A stretch of DNA of 64,000 bases from NCBI RefSeq assembly GCF_004522215.1, contig NZ_SDLR01000011.1, positions 35,178 through 99,177 of the forward strand, in the 5' to 3' direction. A program made the position numbers and the translations under genes. The notes under the pieces are model-generated. The model was given only the letters and a program-made list of their open reading frames with translations, did not search any database and was not told the DNA's origin. Origin of the DNA: Ammoniphilus sp. YIM 78166 (GTDB lineage: Bacteria; Bacillota; Bacilli; Aneurinibacillales; RAOX-1). Below are positions 23,344 through 31,753 of this stretch, in pieces (within the stretch, counting starts at the first letter, position 1; every line of letters begins with the position of its first letter).

Positions 23344-24222
23344 TTATTGATGGATAAACTCAGGTTTAGCGTTTTTCTCCATAAATTCAACAAAGGCTTT
23401 CACAATTGATAGCTGTAAGGATGATTCTCGGTAGATTAACCATGTTTTTCGCGTAATGAGGGTATTGTTTTTTGATCTTAATTTATAAATGTGCAAATGA
23501 TCATCATTTTCCAGACAGATGCTGGGCAAGATCGCATAGCCTAGGCCATGGAGGACCATTTCCTTGCAGGTGTCAATTCGATCCACATCCATGGTAATGG
23601 AGGGGGGATCCTTATAGGAATCCTGCCACCAATCTTGAATCAGATTCATTAGCGTTTGATCGGTACCATAGTTAATCCGGGGCAGTTGAGGGAGTTCTTC
23701 GAGGCGGATCTCCTTTGTGGAGGCAATACAGAGCGTTTCCTCACAAAGTAAGGACTTTTCTCCATGCCAGGCATAGTCCCCACGCACAATCCCTAGATGT
23801 ACCTCTTCCTTGTGGAGCATGTGGTTAATTTCTACACTCCAACCGGTTTTAAGATTGATGTCGACATCCGGGTAAAACGCAAGGAAATTTTTTAAAACGG
23901 AAGGAAGCTTATATCTGGCAAATACACTCGAGACCCCTAACCGTAGACTGCCCTTGACCGTTTGGTCCATATTGTTGACATAATCTTTAGTTTTCTCCAG
24001 TTCTACCAGCATTTTCTTCGCGTACTGAACTAAGTACTCCCCTTGAGAGGTAAATTCCACCCCTTTTTTACTTCGCATAACGATCGCTGTTCCAAACATT
24101 TTTTCAAGATGCTGCAATCGGTAGGTTAACGCTGGTTGAGTTGTGTATAACCGTTCCGCTGCTTTTGTAATATTACGCTCCTGATGTATGGTTACTAACA
24201 TCAACCAATCCTTGTATTCCAT
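23344..24222 (-). CDS. LysR-family regulator next to prpF-tctCBA
   Basis: A 292-aa LysR-type regulator: N-terminal winged helix (ITKAAERLYTTQPALTYRLQ, about 19-38), then a periplasmic-binding-like effector domain. It converges on the tct operon and diverges from a 65-aa gene. Start ATG with GGAGGAC upstream. It is one of four related LysR genes in the window (also 41306, 55841, 62279) that all share the RKTWxxYxExSL... segment near the C-terminus; each sits near a carboxylate operon. It probably senses a di/tricarboxylate and controls prpF-tctCBA or the citrate lyase genes. Confidence 0.9.
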   Translation of the reverse strand: MEYKDWLMLVTIHQERNITKAAERLYTTQPALTYRLQHLEKMFGTAIVMRSKKGVEFTSQGEYLVQYAKKMLVELEKTKDYVNNMDQTVKGSLRLGVSSVFARYKLPSVLKNFLAFYPDVDINLKTGWSVEINHMLHKEEVHLGIVRGDYAWHGEKSLLCEETLCIASTKEIRLEELPQLPRINYGTDQTLMNLIQDWWQDSYKDPPSITMDVDRIDTCKEMVLHGLGYAILPSICLENDDHLHIYKLRSKNNTLITRKTWLIYRESSLQLSIVKAFVEFMEKNAKPEFIHQ

Positions 24223-24408
24223 GTGTCCTCCATCTTCAATGTTATCAATGTTTACTATACAACATTTTTATAGGATCGGGGAGATATCCATAAGGAATAA
24301 TTATGATTTTCTATAAATTACTAGTATTTTATTTATTGATACAACTTTAATAAAATCATATAGAGGTTGAAAAACAAGGATCAAATAGAAAAATTAGGAG
24401 GCTATCAT

Positions 24409-24606
24409 ATGCCATTAGGTACAGCAGTTCTTTATAAAGAGGATCAAAACATTGTCATCCTACGAGGGGTGGAGAAAGAATTGGTTGAAGAAATTAAATC
24501 CCAGTGCGGAAACGAACACTGCATTTGCCAGCTTAGTGGGGAAAAAGTCGACTATGGCTCCGTTAAGCATGTGCTCTGGATGGATCGAGTGGATATTGGG
24601 GATTAA
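24409..24606 (+). CDS. Small Cys-containing protein divergent from LysR
   Basis: A 65-aa protein of unknown family, starting at ATG 24409 behind TTAGGAGG; an upstream in-frame TTG at 24367 has no ribosome site. A predicted beta-rich start (GTAVLYKEDQNIVILRG) is followed by CGNEHCICQL, three Cys that could bind metal or form a redox site. It diverges from the LysR gene, the usual place of a LysR target, and precedes the citrate lyase operon by 200 bases with a possible weak hairpin at 24611-24655. Confidence 0.6.
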   Translation: MPLGTAVLYKEDQNIVILRGVEKELVEEIKSQCGNEHCICQLSGEKVDYGSVKHVLWMDRVDIGD

Positions 24607-24675
24607 GCAGCACAAGAAGGATGGGTGGTTGCATCACAGCCACCTTCTTTTAGTAGGATTAGTGCTGCGAATTTT

Positions 24676-24745
24676 ATGAATTCTATTATCAATATAGATT
24701 TTATTAATTTTATCTGACTATACTTTAAACTCTGTGAATTTAGGT
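24676..24745 (+). promoter_or_regulatory. Promoter/operator region of citrate lyase operon, copy A of a duplicated element
   Basis: These 70 bases match 29826-29895 at about 59 positions, including a 20-base identical core GACTATACTTTAAACTCTGT. Both copies carry TCAATA-n7-TATT[GA]A, a possible operator. Copy A lies 60 bases before citD. The duplication implies one regulator for both transcription units; which one (GntR at 30957 or LysR at 23344) is not shown. Confidence 0.7.
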
Positions 24746-24804
24746 CTATTATTTGAATGTAAATGATTTTTAAGAACTGTAACAAAGGAATGGAGGAATC
24801 ATTC

Positions 24805-25074
24805 TTGTCTAGACTTCAAACTACAGCGCAATCAGGCACTCTGGAATCATCGGACATTATGATTCTCCTGGCTCCCGGTGAAGCAGGAACAGGAATAAGG
24901 GTCGAGCTGATCAGCCCTGTGCTGCAGCAGTATGGAGAGCATATTAAGAGGCTTATTGCACAAACGATTGAATCACACGGTATTAAAGATGCCATTGTAC
25001 ATGCCAATGACAAGGGAGCGTTGGATTTTACCATTACAGCCCGGGTCAAGGCTGCGATCATGAGAGCTTCATAG
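24805..25074 (+). CDS. citD: Citrate lyase acyl carrier protein (gamma subunit)
   Basis: Carries the phosphoribosyl-dephospho-CoA prosthetic group that shuttles the acetyl/citryl thioester in citrate lyase. 89 aa from the TTG at 24805, which has GGAGG 8 bases upstream; an in-frame ATG at 24790 lies within that region. The attachment Ser is in SGTLESSDIMI (first Ser after LE, by analogy with E. coli CitD S14). The end NDKGALDFTITARVKAAIMRAS is the family signature. First gene of citDEFC-XG. Confidence 0.92.
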   Translation: MSRLQTTAQSGTLESSDIMILLAPGEAGTGIRVELISPVLQQYGEHIKRLIAQTIESHGIKDAIVHANDKGALDFTITARVKAAIMRAS

Positions 25075-25090
25075 CTGGAGGGAGAAATCG

Positions 25091-25975
25091 ATGGATAAGC
25101 TGCGCAGAGCGATGCTGTTTGCGCCGGGCAATCATCCTGCCCTGCTGCAAAATGCCGGAATATACGGCGCGGATACTGTAATATTTGACTTGGAAGATGC
25201 CGTCTCCATTTCGGAGAAAGATAGTGCAAGATATCTCGTTCATGATGCCATTAAGCATATTGCGTATCCCTGCGAGATAGCGGTACGGATCAATCATATC
25301 AGTACCCCGTGGGGATATGATGACTTGGATTGCATCTTAGCGGCAAAACCTGATCTCATCCGCCTGCCGAAGGGGGAAACAGCAGAAGATATTAAAATCG
25401 TCGATGAGATGATTAGCCAAGCTGAGGCCAAGTATGGTTTTGAACAGGGTTCAATCAAGATGATGGCGGCCATCGAAAATCCGAAAGGCCTAAGAAATGC
25501 CTTTGAGATCGCTTCGGCAAGCCCCAGGATGGTTGCTCTTGCGATTGGAGGGGAGGATTTCGTCACTTCATTAAAAGGGTGGAAAACGAAAGCGGGCTTG
25601 GAGCTGTTCGTGGCAAGAACGGAGCTTTTATTTGCAGCAAGAGAGGCTGGCATTCAAGCCATTGATTCTGTATTCTCCGATGTGAAAGATGATGAGACCT
25701 TCATAGAGGAAACAACACGCATTAAGGAATTGGGCTTTGACGGTAAATCCGTGGTAAACCCTAGACAAATTGAGTTGGTTTACCGCATCTTTACCCCGAC
25801 AGGGGATGAAATCGACCAAGCAAATAAAGTGCTGGCCGCTTACCGAGCGGGGCTTGACCGAAGTTCGGGAGTGATCTCCCTGAATGGAAAGATGATCGAT
25901 GCACCGATGGTTATACGGGCAGAACGGATACTGGCCTATGCATCCGCGGTAAAAGCAGGACAGAGGGGGGAATAG
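25091..25975 (+). CDS. citE: Citrate lyase beta subunit (citryl-ACP lyase)
   Basis: Cleaves citryl-ACP to oxaloacetate and acetyl-ACP. 294 aa, usual length. HpcH/HpaI-type TIM barrel: RRAMLFAPGNHPALLQNAGI (about 5-24), VIFDLEDAVSISEKDSAR with metal-binding Asp/Glu (about 36-53), KMMAAIENPKGLRNAF with the conserved Glu, and AIGGEDFVTSLKG with the Asp ligand. The ribosome site GGAGGGAG follows citD by 16 bases. Part of a five-gene operon. Confidence 0.95.
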   Translation: MDKLRRAMLFAPGNHPALLQNAGIYGADTVIFDLEDAVSISEKDSARYLVHDAIKHIAYPCEIAVRINHISTPWGYDDLDCILAAKPDLIRLPKGETAEDIKIVDEMISQAEAKYGFEQGSIKMMAAIENPKGLRNAFEIASASPRMVALAIGGEDFVTSLKGWKTKAGLELFVARTELLFAAREAGIQAIDSVFSDVKDDETFIEETTRIKELGFDGKSVVNPRQIELVYRIFTPTGDEIDQANKVLAAYRAGLDRSSGVISLNGKMIDAPMVIRAERILAYASAVKAGQRGE

Positions 25976-25976
25976 T

Positions 25977-27527
25977 ATGCGAAATGCCGCAGGGAGAGAG
26001 ATTCCACTGAGCGTAAGGGGATACGGTGAAGTAAGGCCTTACCTGGGTCCGTTTGTTGTACAACCCGATGGCCGTGTCATGGGGCGCAAATTAGCAGCAG
26101 GGAGACCTTTGTCAAATAAAGTGATGAATTCTTTAGAGGAAGCGATGGAAGCTGCTGGTTTAAAGGATGGGATGACCATCTCCTTTCATCATTCGCTGCG
26201 CAATGGCGATGATGTGATCAACATGGTTATGGCAGCTATCGCCCGAAGTGGCATTAGAGATTTGACGCTTGCGCCAAGTTCGTTCTTAGATGTGAACGAT
26301 GAGCTGGTTCCTTATATCGAGCAAGGCGTCGTGACAGCGGTAGAAACCAGTGGAGCACGAGGGGAGCTAGGCAAATATTTAACGAATAACCGAATGGAAA
26401 AAAAGCCGACAATCATTCGCAGCCATGGCGGAAGAGTACGGGCTATACAGTCTGGGGAACTGCACATTGATATTGCTTTTATTGCCGCGCCAACCTGCGA
26501 TATTTATGGAAATTTGAATGGGACAGAGGGCCCGGCAGCCTGCGGCTCGCTGGGTTACGCCAAGGTGGACGCCGAATACGCAGATACGGTGATTGCCATT
26601 ACGGATCATCTGGTGCCAACCCCCATCTATCCAATCAGCATTCCGCAAACGCACGTGGACTATATTGTACAGGTGGAGCGGATAGGGGATCCAAAGGGAA
26701 TTTCCTCGGGATCCCTGCGCTATACATCCAATCCTCGGGATCTTCTTATTGCCCAGATGGCAGCAAGAGTGATAGAGCGTTCAGGATATTTTCAAGAAGG
26801 GTTTGGAATTCAACTGGGTGCAGGGGCAGCACCTGTTGCTACGGGAAGATTCCTGAAGGAGAAAATGGTGGAGCAAGGCATTACCGCGAGCTTAGGGCTC
26901 GGAGGGATTACGGGACCCTTTGTCGATCTTTTGGAGGAAGGGCTTATCCGAACCATTTTTGATGTACAGAGCTTTGATGGAAGAGCCATTGAATCCCTAA
27001 GGAAGAATCCCCGCCATCAGGAAGTCGATGCTGGCTTTTATGCCAATCCACATAATCGGGGACCTCTTGTGAATCAACTCGATTTTGTGGTGCTGGGAGC
27101 GACCGAGGTTGATGTCGACTTTAATGTGAATGTCATTACGGATTCGAATGGCATGATCATGGGAGCTTCCGGTGGCCATTCCGATACGTCAGCTGGAGCG
27201 AAGTGTACCATTATTGTAGCTCCTTTGCACCGGGGAAGATTGCCTATGGTTACAGAAGCTGTTCAGACGGTCGTTACGCCGGGGGAAACGGTAGATGTCA
27301 TTGTAACCGATCGGGGAGTTGCCATTAATCCGAAAAGGATGGACCTGTTAGAGCATTTATCTGGATCAGGCCTGCCGATTATGCCTATACAAGAATTAAA
27401 GAATCTGGCTTATGAATGGTCTGGAAGACCCGAACCGATTGCTCTTAGCGATGAGATCGTAGGGGTAGTGGAATACCGGGACGGCACCATAATCGATGTT
27501 ATTAGGCGCCCGGTGACGATGGACTAA
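25977..27527 (+). CDS. citF: Citrate lyase alpha subunit (citrate:acetyl-ACP transferase)
   Basis: Transfers the ACP thioester from acetate to citrate. 516 aa, normal for CitF (about 510). A CoA-transferase fold with TISFHHSLRNGDDVINMVMAA (split family motif near residue 65), PVATGRFLKEKMVEQGITAS and GAKCTIIVAPLHRGRLPMV. It starts one base after the citE stop, with GGGGGGAA upstream. The region 25-29 kb is visibly richer in G+C than the island at 10-15 kb. Confidence 0.96.
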   Translation: MRNAAGREIPLSVRGYGEVRPYLGPFVVQPDGRVMGRKLAAGRPLSNKVMNSLEEAMEAAGLKDGMTISFHHSLRNGDDVINMVMAAIARSGIRDLTLAPSSFLDVNDELVPYIEQGVVTAVETSGARGELGKYLTNNRMEKKPTIIRSHGGRVRAIQSGELHIDIAFIAAPTCDIYGNLNGTEGPAACGSLGYAKVDAEYADTVIAITDHLVPTPIYPISIPQTHVDYIVQVERIGDPKGISSGSLRYTSNPRDLLIAQMAARVIERSGYFQEGFGIQLGAGAAPVATGRFLKEKMVEQGITASLGLGGITGPFVDLLEEGLIRTIFDVQSFDGRAIESLRKNPRHQEVDAGFYANPHNRGPLVNQLDFVVLGATEVDVDFNVNVITDSNGMIMGASGGHSDTSAGAKCTIIVAPLHRGRLPMVTEAVQTVVTPGETVDVIVTDRGVAINPKRMDLLEHLSGSGLPIMPIQELKNLAYEWSGRPEPIALSDEIVGVVEYRDGTIIDVIRRPVTMD

Positions 27528-27553
27528 ATCAATAGCGCAAAAGGATGGGAAGC

Positions 27554-28396
27554 ATGTTTAGTGGATGTGAGATGGAAATTGTGAATCTAGAGGATGAGAA
27601 TCAGTTCGCTGAAGTCCAGGGTTTCCTTGCCCCATTCGAGTTGACCTTCGACCGTGGGGTGGAATGGACGATGAATTTCCGGCTCGATGGGAAAATCATG
27701 GGGACGGGCTCATTTACAGGAAATGTCTTGCACAATATCGCCGTGGACAAGTCATTTCAGGGGAATGGGCTCGTTGCCGAGATTGTAACGGCCTTAATGC
27801 AAGAACTGGGTCGTAGGGGCATATTCCACTATTTTATTTTTACTCGGCCATGTACGGCAAAGGCTTTCCAGAAACTTGGTTTTTCTGAGATCGCTCGGGT
27901 CGAGCCGTATGTTTCCCTGCTCGAAATGGGGATCGGGTCGATTTCCGCCTATTGTCAGCAGATTGAAAGGCATGCCGCCCATTTAGAGGGTGAGCGTGCC
28001 GCTGTCTTTGTGAATGGAGATCCCTTGTCTCATAGGAATCGGACGTTAGTCCAGCAAGCGGCGGATGAAAAGGAGGCTGTACTCGTTTTTGCCGATTCGT
28101 TGCAATCCATGAGAGGAGCAGCACCGAGCCTTGCTAATGTCTGTTGGATTCCAGCTTCTCCTTACCGTATATCGGCCAAGCTGTTTCCTACGTATTTCCT
28201 TCGTCAGGAAGAGCATGCGATTTCTCGTAAACTTTTGAATGTCCTTTTATTTGCTACCCAAATTGCATCTAGGTTGCGGATTAAAAGCTGCTATGCATGG
28301 GAAGATCTTCAGGTTATGGTGGATACCCTGCCTTCCTACGGGATTCGAGTTCTAGATCGCTCCCCCCTCTGGGTCAAGGAAGAAGTAGCGATATGA
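27554..28396 (+). CDS. CitC-like protein (citrate lyase ligase homologue) lacking the nucleotidyltransferase motif
   Basis: Sits where citC is expected. Classical CitC (about 340-350 aa) acetylates CitD from acetate and ATP: an N-terminal GNAT-like domain plus a nucleotidyltransferase domain with an NPFTNGH (T/HxGH) motif. Here, 280 aa, the GNAT-like part is recognisable (NIAVDKSFQGNGLVAEIVTA) but the second motif reads NGDPLSHRNRTLVQQAA, so both the Thr and His of the catalytic motif are lost, and the C-terminal 'SASxVR' block is absent. The frame is intact and its stop overlaps citXG (ATGA), arguing for selection on the reading frame. Either a changed mechanism or a decaying domain. Start ATG 27554 (AGG 9 bases upstream) preferred to 27545. 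Confidence 0.72.
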   Translation: MFSGCEMEIVNLEDENQFAEVQGFLAPFELTFDRGVEWTMNFRLDGKIMGTGSFTGNVLHNIAVDKSFQGNGLVAEIVTALMQELGRRGIFHYFIFTRPCTAKAFQKLGFSEIARVEPYVSLLEMGIGSISAYCQQIERHAAHLEGERAAVFVNGDPLSHRNRTLVQQAADEKEAVLVFADSLQSMRGAAPSLANVCWIPASPYRISAKLFPTYFLRQEEHAISRKLLNVLLFATQIASRLRIKSCYAWEDLQVMVDTLPSYGIRVLDRSPLWVKEEVAI

Positions 28397-29826
28397 GTAA
28401 GCTCCTAGGCATCGAAGACATCCTAAATGCGAAGGAAAAAACGGCGAAGATCAGGCAAGATCTTCTCGAGATTTATCGAGTGCCAGTGGTTAGTCTGTCA
28501 ATTAATATGCCAGGCAGTAGTAAATATAACGAGGATACCGTTCAATTAATCTATAATGCGATGAGTCAATTACGCCAGCAGGTGAAGTATGTTCGAATGA
28601 AGCTGCTGGAAGAACGCACTTATCATTCCCCTGTCGGGCCTACCGCCTTCCTGGCGATTGAGGGGGAAGCAGTTATCCTCAAGAGAATCGGGATATCTAT
28701 AGAAGAAAATCAATCCTATGGACGCTTACTGGATATTGATGTATTTGATCAGGAAGGAAAACAGGTGAATCGCGCCGTTTTGGAGCTGAAGGAGAGGCAG
28801 TGCATGGTCTGCCACTTGCCTGCCGTTTCCTGCGTCCGCTCTCAAGCTCATGAACCTGAGGAGGTTTTGTTGTCAGCTAAAGAACTGATCACGGCTTACC
28901 GAAGCGATAAGACGAAGACGTATCCTGAGCGGGTCTTCAGGATTGGGAACGCGGCCGTAGAAGCGATACTCATGGAAGCCGCTTGCGCTCCTGCACCGGG
29001 GCTAGTAGATCGAATTAATTCGGGAGCCCATTTGGATATGGATTTCTACTCTTTTTTAAAAAGCAGCACGGCTATCAGTTCGGCGATGTACCGTTGTGCT
29101 CTGGCAGGATATCAGCACCGAGGAAAGCCTAGGGAGTTGTTGCCCACCCTTCGGCGGATCGGCTTAGACGCTGAAAAAGAAATGTTGTTAGCGACGGGAG
29201 GGGTGAATACTCATAAAGGGATGATTTTTATCATGGGTATCCTTTCGGCTGCCGCTTCTCTTGTGTTGCAGAAACCCGTTAGAGAGTTCATGTCTCAAGC
29301 GATTTCTTCTGAGGCTGCTGCCATATGCGAAGGCTTGGTGGAAAGAGAGCTGAAGGTACTTCATCACAGCCTTCCAGAGAGAAAATTAACGGCAGGAGAA
29401 CGATTTTTCTTGGATTTTGGGATCACTGGCATTCGCGGGGAGATGGAAGCTGGACTGCCAAGTGTCCATTCTAAAGGACTGCCTTTACTCCGTGAGGTGC
29501 GACAAAAAAACGGCTCAATCAACGATGCCCTGGTCCACGCTTTAATTGGTTTGATGAGCCAGACCGAAGACACGACAATACTAAACCGACACGGTATGGT
29601 TACCTTGATCCGTGTACAAGAAGAAGCCCAGTCGATCATGCAGGATGGCGGGATGCTCACCGAGCTGGGACGAAAGCGAATTAAGGAACTAGATGACAAG
29701 TATTCAGTCCAGAGAATTAGCCCGGGAGGATCTGCGGATCTCTTGGCTGCCGCCTATTTTATGAACGTGATGGACGAGGGGTTGGCAGAGTTGCAAGCGA
29801 GAAACAGCCGCACACTGCGAAGTTAA
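28393..29826 (+). CDS. citXG: CitX-CitG fusion (apo-CitD transferase / triphosphoribosyl-dephospho-CoA synthase)
   Basis: Makes the citrate lyase prosthetic group and attaches it to CitD. 477 aa. Residues 1-175: CitX-like transferase (VSLSINMPGSSKYN near 33; GRLLDIDVF). Residues about 190-470: CitG-like synthase with ACAPAPGLVDRINSGAHLDM, GVNTHKGMIFIMGIL and a helical all-alpha fold. The start ATG overlaps the preceding stop by 4 bases; a longer upstream frame from 28297 is a shadow inside the CitC-like gene. Fused citXG is known in some bacteria, while many keep the genes separate. Confidence 0.93.
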   Translation: MSKLLGIEDILNAKEKTAKIRQDLLEIYRVPVVSLSINMPGSSKYNEDTVQLIYNAMSQLRQQVKYVRMKLLEERTYHSPVGPTAFLAIEGEAVILKRIGISIEENQSYGRLLDIDVFDQEGKQVNRAVLELKERQCMVCHLPAVSCVRSQAHEPEEVLLSAKELITAYRSDKTKTYPERVFRIGNAAVEAILMEAACAPAPGLVDRINSGAHLDMDFYSFLKSSTAISSAMYRCALAGYQHRGKPRELLPTLRRIGLDAEKEMLLATGGVNTHKGMIFIMGILSAAASLVLQKPVREFMSQAISSEAAAICEGLVERELKVLHHSLPERKLTAGERFFLDFGITGIRGEMEAGLPSVHSKGLPLLREVRQKNGSINDALVHALIGLMSQTEDTTILNRHGMVTLIRVQEEAQSIMQDGGMLTELGRKRIKELDDKYSVQRISPGGSADLLAAAYFMNVMDEGLAELQARNSRTLRS

Positions 29827-29895
29827 TGAATTTAATTATCAATATGAATTTTATTGAATTTATTAGACTATACTTTAAACTCTGTCAGTTTTGGT
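29826..29895 (+). promoter_or_regulatory. Promoter/operator region, copy B of the duplicated element
   Basis: Homologous to 24676-24745 (see there), with the identical core GACTATACTTTAAACTCTGT. It starts at the citXG stop and lies about 130 bases before the FAH-family gene. The following 29900-30020 shows no gene. Confidence 0.7.
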
Positions 29896-30023
29896 ATACA
29901 ATATGGTTGTGAGTGCTATCATTTGCTGGTAGATTCATGAGCGACGGTTCAGTTTTTGAATCGGTAACACCGAAATCAAGCAGCACGTTTCTTTTTTCAT
30001 AGATCCTTTAGTAGGGAGTGCTT

Positions 30024-30827
30024 ATGTCCATGCAGGTACTACAAAAGACTCAGAAACTTATTCGTTATGAGAATCAACAGGGAGAAGCTCATTACGGAAT
30101 AGTTGAGGATGACGTCATCTTACAATTATCAAGCAATTTTAACGAACTGATCAATAAAGAGTTCAAATTTGACGGCGTAGAAGTAAACTATAACGATGTG
30201 AAAATCCTGGAACCTGTTACGCCCTCTAAAATTATCAATTTTGGATGGACCTATGCCGGGCATGCGAAGGAAACAGGTGGAGTGGCTAACCTTAAGGAAC
30301 CTTTCTTGTTTCTAAAGCCTGCTTCTTCCCTTATTCCAAATGAGGGGAATATCCTTTTGCCTCCTAGTGATTTAACCAATCAGGTCGAATTGGAGGGGGA
30401 AGTAGCTCTAGTCATTGGGAAGCGCGGAAAGAATATTAAAGAGGAAGAGGCTCTCGATTATGTTTTCGGGTGCACGATCTTTAATGATGTGACTGCGAGA
30501 GACCTAACGAGAACAGATCCTCAATTTACTCGCGCGAAAGGCTTTGATACGTTTGGGCCGCTGGGTCCGTGGATTGTAACGGGTATAGATCCAACGAATT
30601 TGCGGATCGTGACCACTTTAAACGGGAAAGTCGTACAAGATGGGAATACGAATCAGATGTCCCTTTCCATTCCTTACCTTATCAGCTGGATTTCCCAGGT
30701 GATGACTCTAGAACCAGGTGATGTGTTGGCTACGGGTTCCCCTTCAGGAAGTTGTCCGATGAAGTCGGGAGATGTGGTAGAAGTTGAAGTGGAGCAGATC
30801 GGTAAGCTTCGAAATTATGTAAAGTAA
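30024..30827 (+). CDS. Fumarylacetoacetate hydrolase (FAH) family protein, possible oxaloacetate decarboxylase/acylpyruvase
   Basis: A 267-aa FAH-family enzyme: residues about 70-265 form the catalytic domain. Metal ligands are visible in NQVELEGEVALVIG (E, E) and GCTIFNDVTARDL (D), with the GFDTFGPLGPW and ATGSPSGSCPM loops. Family members decarboxylate oxaloacetate (FAHD1 type) or hydrolyse acylpyruvates. It follows the citrate lyase operon and has a copy of the same promoter element, so decarboxylation of the oxaloacetate made by citrate lyase is an attractive role (inference); no other oxaloacetate decarboxylase is in the operon. Start ATG 30024 (AGGGAG 6 bases upstream); 30018 and 30030 are alternatives. 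Confidence 0.85.
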   Translation: MSMQVLQKTQKLIRYENQQGEAHYGIVEDDVILQLSSNFNELINKEFKFDGVEVNYNDVKILEPVTPSKIINFGWTYAGHAKETGGVANLKEPFLFLKPASSLIPNEGNILLPPSDLTNQVELEGEVALVIGKRGKNIKEEEALDYVFGCTIFNDVTARDLTRTDPQFTRAKGFDTFGPLGPWIVTGIDPTNLRIVTTLNGKVVQDGNTNQMSLSIPYLISWISQVMTLEPGDVLATGSPSGSCPMKSGDVVEVEVEQIGKLRNYVK

Positions 30828-30838
30828 ATGATCATAAG

Positions 30839-30884
30839 AGTCTGTCCTTTTACCCCATGATTGGGTTTCGGGACAGGCTTTTTT
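30839..30884 (+). terminator. Terminator after the FAH-family gene
   Basis: AGTCTGTCC (30839-30847) pairs with GGACAGGCT (30871-30879), followed by TTTTT. Confidence 0.85.
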
Positions 30885-30956
30885 GCTATCCACATTGAAT
30901 GTAGGGGTTAAATACTATATGTTATAGACATACCTCTTGGGAAAAAGGGTGATGAA

Positions 30957-31640
30957 ATGAGTGATTATTCCATTGAAAAGCGCTCACCTTATTATGAACA
31001 ATTTTATCATTCAATTAAAAAAATGATATTTGAAGGCAAATTCAAACCAGGTGAACGTATAAATGAAACGCAATTAGCGAAAGAATTTAATGTTAGTAAA
31101 AGTCCGGTACGGGAAGCTATACGTGTATTAGAAAAAGAAGGATTAGTGATTGTCGATGAAAAATCTAGAGTGTTAGTCTATGAACCTACCATGCGAGACG
31201 TGGAAGAAATTTATTATTGCCGCATGGCACTGGAGTCTTTCGCCGTCCGATCGACAACTAAAATCGCTACAGAGGCTGAAATCAAGGAGATAGAAACCAC
31301 CCTTGCGAAAACAGAACAGGCGATCCAAAATGGGGAAGAAAGTAACGTCATTATTGCTTTGAATGATTTATTTCACCATTTAATCCTTGAGTATACGCAA
31401 AATCGCCGATTACAAAAACAGTGGAATGATCTTAAATCGCTTACGTATCTTTTTCGCATCTTGAATTTTCAAGGAGAGGATCGGGCTACCATCATTCTCA
31501 AACAGCACCGTGGAATCTTTCATTATATGAAGTCGCGAGATCAAGAGGCTGCTTCAAAGGCTATGATTGATCATTTACAATGCGACTTAGAACATCTATT
31601 ACAAGTGATATCTCATTCTACAGAACAGGTGAAGCCATGA
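30957..31640 (+). CDS. GntR-family (FadR subfamily) regulator
   Basis: A 227-aa regulator. Winged helix at about 12-75 (IFEGKFKPGERINETQLAKE, FNVSKSPVREAIRVLEKEG) and an all-helical FCD effector domain with metal-binding His/Asp candidates (LNDLFHHLILE, KQHRGIFHYM). FadR-subfamily members commonly sense small carboxylic acids. It lies between the FAH-family gene and a tartrate/D-malate dehydrogenase gene, and could regulate both and the duplicated 70-bp promoter element. A modest AAGGGTG ribosome site precedes the ATG. Confidence 0.92.
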   Translation: MSDYSIEKRSPYYEQFYHSIKKMIFEGKFKPGERINETQLAKEFNVSKSPVREAIRVLEKEGLVIVDEKSRVLVYEPTMRDVEEIYYCRMALESFAVRSTTKIATEAEIKEIETTLAKTEQAIQNGEESNVIIALNDLFHHLILEYTQNRRLQKQWNDLKSLTYLFRILNFQGEDRATIILKQHRGIFHYMKSRDQEAASKAMIDHLQCDLEHLLQVISHSTEQVKP

Positions 31641-31753
31641 ATTTAGGATCGTGGCTTCCTAACTCTTTTGTATCCGATGACCGTATGGTATAATTACTTC
31701 ATAACGAATGCAGTCGACCGTCGTCTAAAAATAAAATGTAGGAGGAAAGAAAG

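Noticed and set aside
24611..24655. Strong terminator between the 65-aa gene and citD
   Set aside because: The stem is short and imperfect with a mixed T-run; retained only as a weak possibility in the gene note.
28297..28392. N-terminal extension of citXG by 32 residues
   Set aside because: It lies inside the CitC-like gene and has no homology; ATG 28393 with ATGA overlap fits the operon.
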